NCBI GenBank assembly: GCA_016219235.1
Contig: JACRBO010000084.1
Coordinates: 1-8,974, forward strand
DNA from: Chloroflexota bacterium
GTDB taxonomy: Bacteria; Chloroflexota; Anaerolineae; Fen-1058
Length of the DNA: 8,974 bases
Reading direction: 5' to 3'
Shown here: piece by piece, positions 5,712 to 8,974 of the stretch
Layout: every line of letters starts with the position of its first letter
Numbering within the stretch: the stretch's first letter is position 1
Position numbers and translations under genes: made by a program
Notes under the pieces: generated by a model
The model's database searches: none
What the model was told of the DNA's origin: nothing
Seen by the model: the letters and a program-made list of their open reading frames with translations, nothing else

Positions 5712-5769
5712 TTCACCACTCAGTCTTTTAGCCAGGACCGCACATCACCCGAACACAACTCAATACGCG

Positions 5770-5946
5770 CTCATCCAGAGAGGCGGAGGGACCGGCCCGA
5801 TGAAGCCTCGGCAACCCGTTGGATGTTGGAAATTGGATGTTAGAGATTAGATGTTGGCGGCAAGCGCCCCAACTTCCAATCTCCAACTTCCAACCTCCAA
5901 TTTCCAAACCCGGTGCCAATTCCGGCAGAGACATCTGGAAGATGAG
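5770..5946 (+). promoter_or_regulatory. SAM-I (S-box) riboswitch aptamer
   Basis: The S-box consensus is almost complete. P1 is CTCATC (5770-5775) with GATGAG (5941-5946). AGAGAGGCGGAGGGACCGG (5777-5795) carries the 5' strand of P2: GAGGC (5780-5784) pairs with GCCTC (5805-5809), and GGG pairs with CCC. The kink-turn GATGAA (5799-5804) and the GGCAACC junction into P3 follow. The other side has GGTGCCAATTCCGGCAGAG. Loop CCGG (5792-5795) can form the pseudoknot with CCGG (5922-5925). P4 is CAGA-GACA-TCTG (5926-5937). The known ligand of this class is S-adenosylmethionine, and metH downstream fits methionine control. The aptamer is 177 nt, well above the usual 100-120, entirely because of a very long P3 arm (separate entry). 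Confidence 0.96.
5819..5907 (+). repeat. Hyperextended riboswitch P3 arm built from inverted heptamer arrays
   Basis: The 5' arm is a run of heptamers: TTGGATG, TTGGAAA, TTGGATG, TTAGAGA, TTAGATG, TTGGCGG (5819-5860). The 3' arm is CCAACTT, CCAATCT, CCAACTT, CCAACCT, CCAATTT, CCAA (5869-5907). Opposed positions 5819/5907 through 5857/5869 keep one register with no bulge: 31 Watson-Crick pairs, one G-T and seven mismatches in 39. The apex can form GGCG-GCAAG-CGCC. In S-box RNAs the end of P3 points away from the ligand site and varies in length, so the core should still fold. Confidence 0.92.
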
Positions 5947-5975
5947 GATTTGTCCGATCGGTTTGACGCCTCTTC
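5941..5975 (+). promoter_or_regulatory. Antiterminator of the SAM riboswitch
   Basis: GATGAGG (5941-5947), which includes the 3' strand of aptamer helix P1, can pair six of seven positions with CCTCTTC (5969-5975), which is mostly the 5' arm of the terminator. The two helices exclude each other: without SAM the antiterminator forms and metH is read through; with SAM, P1 holds GATGAG and the terminator forms. The partition follows the standard S-box OFF switch. Confidence 0.8.
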
Positions 5976-5993
5976 ACTGGAAGGGGCGTTTTT
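5966..5993 (+). terminator. Intrinsic terminator of the SAM riboswitch expression platform
   Basis: ACGCCTCTT (5966-5974) pairs with AAGGGGCGT (5981-5989) over nine positions, one of them G-T, around the loop CACTGG. A run of five T follows (5989-5993), then CTT. It lies 20 nt after the aptamer, the normal place for the expression platform. Confidence 0.92.
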
Positions 5994-5995
5994 CT

Positions 5996-6054
5996 TGATG
6001 AGTAACGAGTGACGAGTGAACAACGCACCCTCACTCGTCACTCATTAATCGTCA
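5996..6054 (+). repeat. 24-position hairpin of heptamer repeats between terminator and RBS
   Basis: Arms 5996-6019 and 6031-6054 oppose 24 positions with 22 paired, including a perfect 13-bp core: GAGTGACGAGTGA (6007-6019) with TCACTCGTCACTC (6031-6043). The loop is 11 nt. The 5' arm again reads as 7-nt units (GAGTAAC, GAGTGAC, GAGTGAA). It starts 2 nt after the terminator T-run and ends 2 nt before the ribosome binding site, so every full-length metH mRNA carries it. It might stabilise the leader or affect ribosome access; it may also simply be a tolerated repeat. Confidence 0.9.
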
Positions 6055-6056
6055 TT

Positions 6057-6063
6057 AAGGGAG
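6057..6063 (+). promoter_or_regulatory. Ribosome binding site that selects the TTG start of metH
   Basis: AAGGGAG (6057-6063) is the only Shine-Dalgarno near the start of metH. It lies 8 nt before TTG 6072 but 17 nt before the first in-frame ATG (6081). The spacing therefore favours the TTG start. Confidence 0.7.
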
Positions 6064-6071
6064 AAATCACA

Positions 6072-8974
6072 TTGAAAATCATGCCTCACACGAATCGCCG
6101 TTATCTCGATGCGTTGGCCGATCACGTCGTGGTGTTTGACGGCGCGATGGGCACAAGCGTGCAAACGTGCAACCTCGGCCCGATCGACTTCGGCGGCGAA
6201 ACGCTCAACGGCTGCAATGATTATCTGGTGATGACGCGGCCCGATGTGGTCGAGTCGATCCACGCGTCGTTTCTGGCGGTCGGCGCGGAAGCGATCGAGA
6301 CGGACACCTTCCGATCGAACCGCCTGACGATGCGCGAATACGGCCTGCAAGATCGCATCGTCGAGATCAATTGCGCGGCGGCCTCATTGGCGCGGCGCGT
6401 AGCCGATCGGTTTGAGCGCGAAACCGGCGTCCTGCGTTTTGTCGCAGGCTCGATCGGCCCGTCAGGCATGCTGCCATCCACGAACGATCCGACTTTGAGC
6501 AACATCAGTTTTCAAGAACTGGTCGATGTCTTCCGCGAACAATGCGTCGGTTTGATTCAGGGCGGCGCGGATTTGCTGTTAATCGAAACGCAGCAAGACA
6601 TCCTCGAGACGAAGGCCGCGGTACATGGCGCGTGGCGCGCGTTTGAAGAGACGGGCATTCGTATTCCGGTGCAGACGCAGATCACGCTGGATACTTCGGG
6701 GCGCATGTTGTTGGGCACAGATATTGCGGCGGCGTTGACCACGCTGGAATCACTGCCGATTGTGGACGTGATCGGCCTGAACTGCTCGACCGGTCCGGAC
6801 TACATGCGCGAACCGGTGCGCTATTTGTGCGCGCATTCGCGCAAGCCCATCTCGGTGATTCCGAACGCGGGTCTGCCGCTCAACGTCGATGGCGTGGCCG
6901 TGTACCCGATGAAGCCGGTGCCGCTGTCCGAGACGCTGGCGGAGTTTGTGACCGAACTCGGCGTAAACGCGGTGGGCGGTTGCTGCGGCACGATTCCCGA
7001 ACACATTCGTGAGATTGTCGAGCGGGTGCGCGGGTTGAAACCAAAGGTGCGCGAGATCGAATATGCGCCGCTGGCCTCATCCGCGATGCGGGCGACGCCG
7101 CTGATTCAAGATCCCGCGCCGTTGATCGTGGGGGAACGCGTCAATTCGCAGGGCAGCCGCAAGATCAAGAAGCTGCTGCTGGAAGATGACTACGACGGCA
7201 TTCTCGCCGTGGCGCGCGATCAGGTTGAGGGCGGCGCGCACGTACTGGATATTTGCGTGGCAATGACCGAGCGCAGCGACGAAGCTGCGCAGATGCACAC
7301 GCTGGTCAAGAAGTTGCAGATGAGCGTCGAGACGCCGCTGATGATCGACTCGACCGAGGCCGAGGTGTTGAAGACCGCCCTGGAGATGAATCCAGGCCGC
7401 GCCATCATCAATTCGATCAACCTTGAAAATGGGCGCAAGCGCTGCGATGCAGTGCTGCCGCTGGCGGTGGCGCATGGCGCGGCCGTGATCGCGTTGACCA
7501 TCGACGAGCAGGGCATGGCCAAAACGGCCGATGCGAAGTTGGCTGTGGCCAAGCGCATCTACGACATCGCCGTGAACGAATATGGCCTGTCGCCGGATGC
7601 ATTGATCTACGACACGCTTACATTTACGTTGGCGACGGGCGCGGCTGATATGGCCGATTCGGCGATCGAGACGATGGAAGGCATCCGTCAGATCAAGGCA
7701 GCCTTGCCGGGTGTGCTCACTTCGTTGGGCGTGAGCAACGTATCGTTTGGCCTGAATCCCGCTGCACGCGCCGCCATCAACAGCGTGTTCCTGTATCACT
7801 GCGTGCAGGCCGGCCTCGATATGGCGCTGGTGCATCCCAAGGACATCACGCCGTATGCGGAGATTAATCCGGCAGTGCGCACGTTGTGCGATGACTTGAT
7901 CCTCAATCGTACGCCGGATGCGTTGACGAAACTCATCGCGCATTTCGAGAACGTCAAAGTCGATGCAAGTAAGCCCGTCGAAGACCCGACCGAAGGTTTC
8001 AGCGTCGAGCAGAAGATTCACTGGATGATCGTGCATCGCAAGAAAGAGGGCATTGAGCCGTTGATCGATGTCTCAATTCAGGCCCACGGCGCAACGGCCA
8101 ATGATGGCGCGGTGTGGACGCTGAACAATGTGCTGCTGCCCGCCATGAAAGAAGTCGGCGATAAATTCGGCGCGGGTGAATTGATTTTGCCGTTTGTGCT
8201 GCAGAGCGCCGAAGTGATGAAAAAAGCGGTGGCGCATCTGGAGAAATCGCTCGATCGCAAAGAGGGCACGACCAAAGGCAAGGTCGTACTCGCTACTGTT
8301 TATGGCGATGTGCACGACATCGGCAAGAGTCTGGTCAACACGATTCTGAGCAATAACGGCTACACCGTCTTCGATCTGGGCAAGCAGGTACCCGCCAACG
8401 TCATCATCGATAAAGCCGTAGAAGTCAGCGCGACGGCGATCGGTTTGAGCGCGCTGCTCGTGTCCACTTCGAAGCAAATGCCGTTGATCGTGAATGAACT
8501 ACAGCGGCGCGGCCTGCACTTCCCGGTGCTCATCGGCGGCGCGGCGATCAATCGGCGTTTCGGGCGGCGCATCCTTTTTACGGAAACGAAGGTGCCTTAC
8601 GACGCGGGCGTGTTCTATTGCAAAGACGCCTTCGAGGGTCTGGACACGATGGAGAAGTTGATCGATCCCAACGAGCGTGGTGATTTGATCGGGCGCATCA
8701 TTGCGGAGGCGGAAGCGGAGGTTAAAGCGGTAACTGGTCAATCGGTAACTGGTCAATCGGGCAAGACGCAACCGGTTAACCAGTCAACCAATTACCAGTT
8801 GACCAATATCCCGGTTCCCCCCTTCTGGGGCAGCCGCGTCATTCGCGATATGCCACTGGAGATGGTGTTTCAGCATCTCGACATCGACGAGTTGTATCGC
8901 CTGCAATGGGGCGCGAAGAACACGCACGGCGACGAGTGGGTGAAACTCAAAGCCGAGTTCGATGCGCGGCTCGA
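6072..8974 (+). CDS. metH: Cobalamin-dependent methionine synthase (3' end outside window)
   Basis: Transfers a methyl group from 5-methyltetrahydrofolate via methylcobalamin to homocysteine, giving methionine, in the cytoplasm. The 967 codons present hold, in order: the homocysteine-binding barrel (about 15-330) with zinc ligands C238, C304 and C305 (LNCSTG, GGCCGT); the pterin-binding barrel (about 350-620; VGERVNSQGS, GAHVLDI); the helical cap (about 640-730; MKEVGDKFGAGELILPFVLQ); the B12 domain with D746-V-H748-D-I-G, later SALLVST and IGGAA; a repeat-derived linker (about 880-915); and the start of the SAM-dependent activation domain (VPPFWGSRV, DIDELYRLQWG). Full-length proteins run to about 1150-1230 residues, so roughly 200-250 are missing only because of the window edge. 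TTG 6072 is preferred over ATG 6081 because of RBS spacing. Expression is under the SAM-I riboswitch directly upstream. All key residues are present. Confidence 0.96.
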   Translation, partial: MKIMPHTNRRYLDALADHVVVFDGAMGTSVQTCNLGPIDFGGETLNGCNDYLVMTRPDVVESIHASFLAVGAEAIETDTFRSNRLTMREYGLQDRIVEINCAAASLARRVADRFERETGVLRFVAGSIGPSGMLPSTNDPTLSNISFQELVDVFREQCVGLIQGGADLLLIETQQDILETKAAVHGAWRAFEETGIRIPVQTQITLDTSGRMLLGTDIAAALTTLESLPIVDVIGLNCSTGPDYMREPVRYLCAHSRKPISVIPNAGLPLNVDGVAVYPMKPVPLSETLAEFVTELGVNAVGGCCGTIPEHIREIVERVRGLKPKVREIEYAPLASSAMRATPLIQDPAPLIVGERVNSQGSRKIKKLLLEDDYDGILAVARDQVEGGAHVLDICVAMTERSDEAAQMHTLVKKLQMSVETPLMIDSTEAEVLKTALEMNPGRAIINSINLENGRKRCDAVLPLAVAHGAAVIALTIDEQGMAKTADAKLAVAKRIYDIAVNEYGLSPDALIYDTLTFTLATGAADMADSAIETMEGIRQIKAALPGVLTSLGVSNVSFGLNPAARAAINSVFLYHCVQAGLDMALVHPKDITPYAEINPAVRTLCDDLILNRTPDALTKLIAHFENVKVDASKPVEDPTEGFSVEQKIHWMIVHRKKEGIEPLIDVSIQAHGATANDGAVWTLNNVLLPAMKEVGDKFGAGELILPFVLQSAEVMKKAVAHLEKSLDRKEGTTKGKVVLATVYGDVHDIGKSLVNTILSNNGYTVFDLGKQVPANVIIDKAVEVSATAIGLSALLVSTSKQMPLIVNELQRRGLHFPVLIGGAAINRRFGRRILFTETKVPYDAGVFYCKDAFEGLDTMEKLIDPNERGDLIGRIIAEAEAEVKAVTGQSVTGQSGKTQPVNQSTNYQLTNIPVPPFWGSRVIRDMPLEMVFQHLDIDELYRLQWGAKNTHGDEWVKLKAEFDARL
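8729..8807 (+). repeat. In-frame palindromic repeat inside the metH inter-domain linker
   Basis: GGTAACTGGTCAATC occurs twice in tandem (8729-8743, 8744-8758) and encodes VTGQS-VTGQS. A complementary stretch at 8774-8807 can pair back: AACTGGT (8732-8738) with ACCAGTT (8794-8800), and ACTGGT (8748-8753) with ACCAGT (8779-8784), plus short GGT/ACC and AAT/ATT segments, with single-base bulges. It encodes a polar segment rich in T, Q, S and N (about residues 887-913) between the B12 and activation domains, where natural MetH linkers vary. The unit is 7+8=15 nt, i.e. five codons, so unit gain or loss keeps the frame. Confidence 0.85.

Noticed and set aside
5728..6041. Minus-strand frames across the metH leader with WKLEVG-type repeats
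   Set aside because: They come from reading the riboswitch P3 heptamer repeats as protein; the region is an RNA leader on the plus strand.
7077..8036. Long minus-strand open frame (319 codons) opposite metH
   Set aside because: Antisense shadow of the MetH pterin domain, with no recognisable motif.
8729..8807. Assembly or frameshift artefact in metH
   Set aside because: The frame stays open through the repeat, and the activation-domain motif PPFWGSRV follows in the same frame.

Overview
The window looks like a chromosomal segment from a moderately GC-rich bacterium, most probably a Chloroflexota (Anaerolineae-like) member. This is an inference. It rests on the MalT-like regulator with its N-terminus close to ATKLYVPxPRPNLV, the LiaF-type membrane protein, the form of MetH, and intergenic spacers full of short-period 7-8 bp repeats. 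No rRNA, tRNA, insertion sequence, integrase, phage gene or CRISPR array is visible.

Layout. A minus-strand pair occupies 1-2374: a six-helix LiaI/LiaF-like membrane protein, then, 14 nt downstream, a large MalT-type LuxR-family ATPase regulator whose C-terminus runs off the left edge. A 346-nt divergent spacer with several GC-rich hairpins separates it from a plus-strand HAD-like hydrolase, which has a canonical -10 box only 6 nt before its ATG and so is probably leaderless. Next comes a repeat-rich spacer: ten 8-bp units, then 11-bp-phased GTTTAC boxes, then eight heptamers ending at the start codon. It leads into a membrane sensor histidine kinase with no response regulator in view. A RelE/ParE-type toxin-antitoxin pair follows, with its own extended -10 promoter directly behind the kinase stop codon.

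The right third is a methionine-synthesis unit. A strong promoter (TTGACG, 17 nt, TATAAT) drives a leader of about 350 nt that holds a complete SAM-I (S-box) riboswitch, a mutually exclusive antiterminator/terminator pair, a 24-position hairpin and a ribosome binding site. It ends in metH, the cobalamin-dependent methionine synthase, which starts at TTG and is truncated by the right edge after 967 codons. The circuit is classical: high SAM stabilises the aptamer, releases the terminator and shuts off MetH, whose product is the SAM precursor.

The most unusual content is a set of short-period repeat arrays of different sequence but similar design (7-8 nt units, three of them arranged as inverted pairs forming long hairpins). 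One makes up the whole extension of the riboswitch P3 arm (39 opposed positions, 32 paired). One stands between the terminator and the metH ribosome binding site. One lies in frame inside metH, in the linker between the B12 and activation domains. Two more fill the spacer upstream of the histidine kinase. I read this as a class of palindrome-forming low-complexity insertions tolerated at structurally permissive points in RNA and protein.
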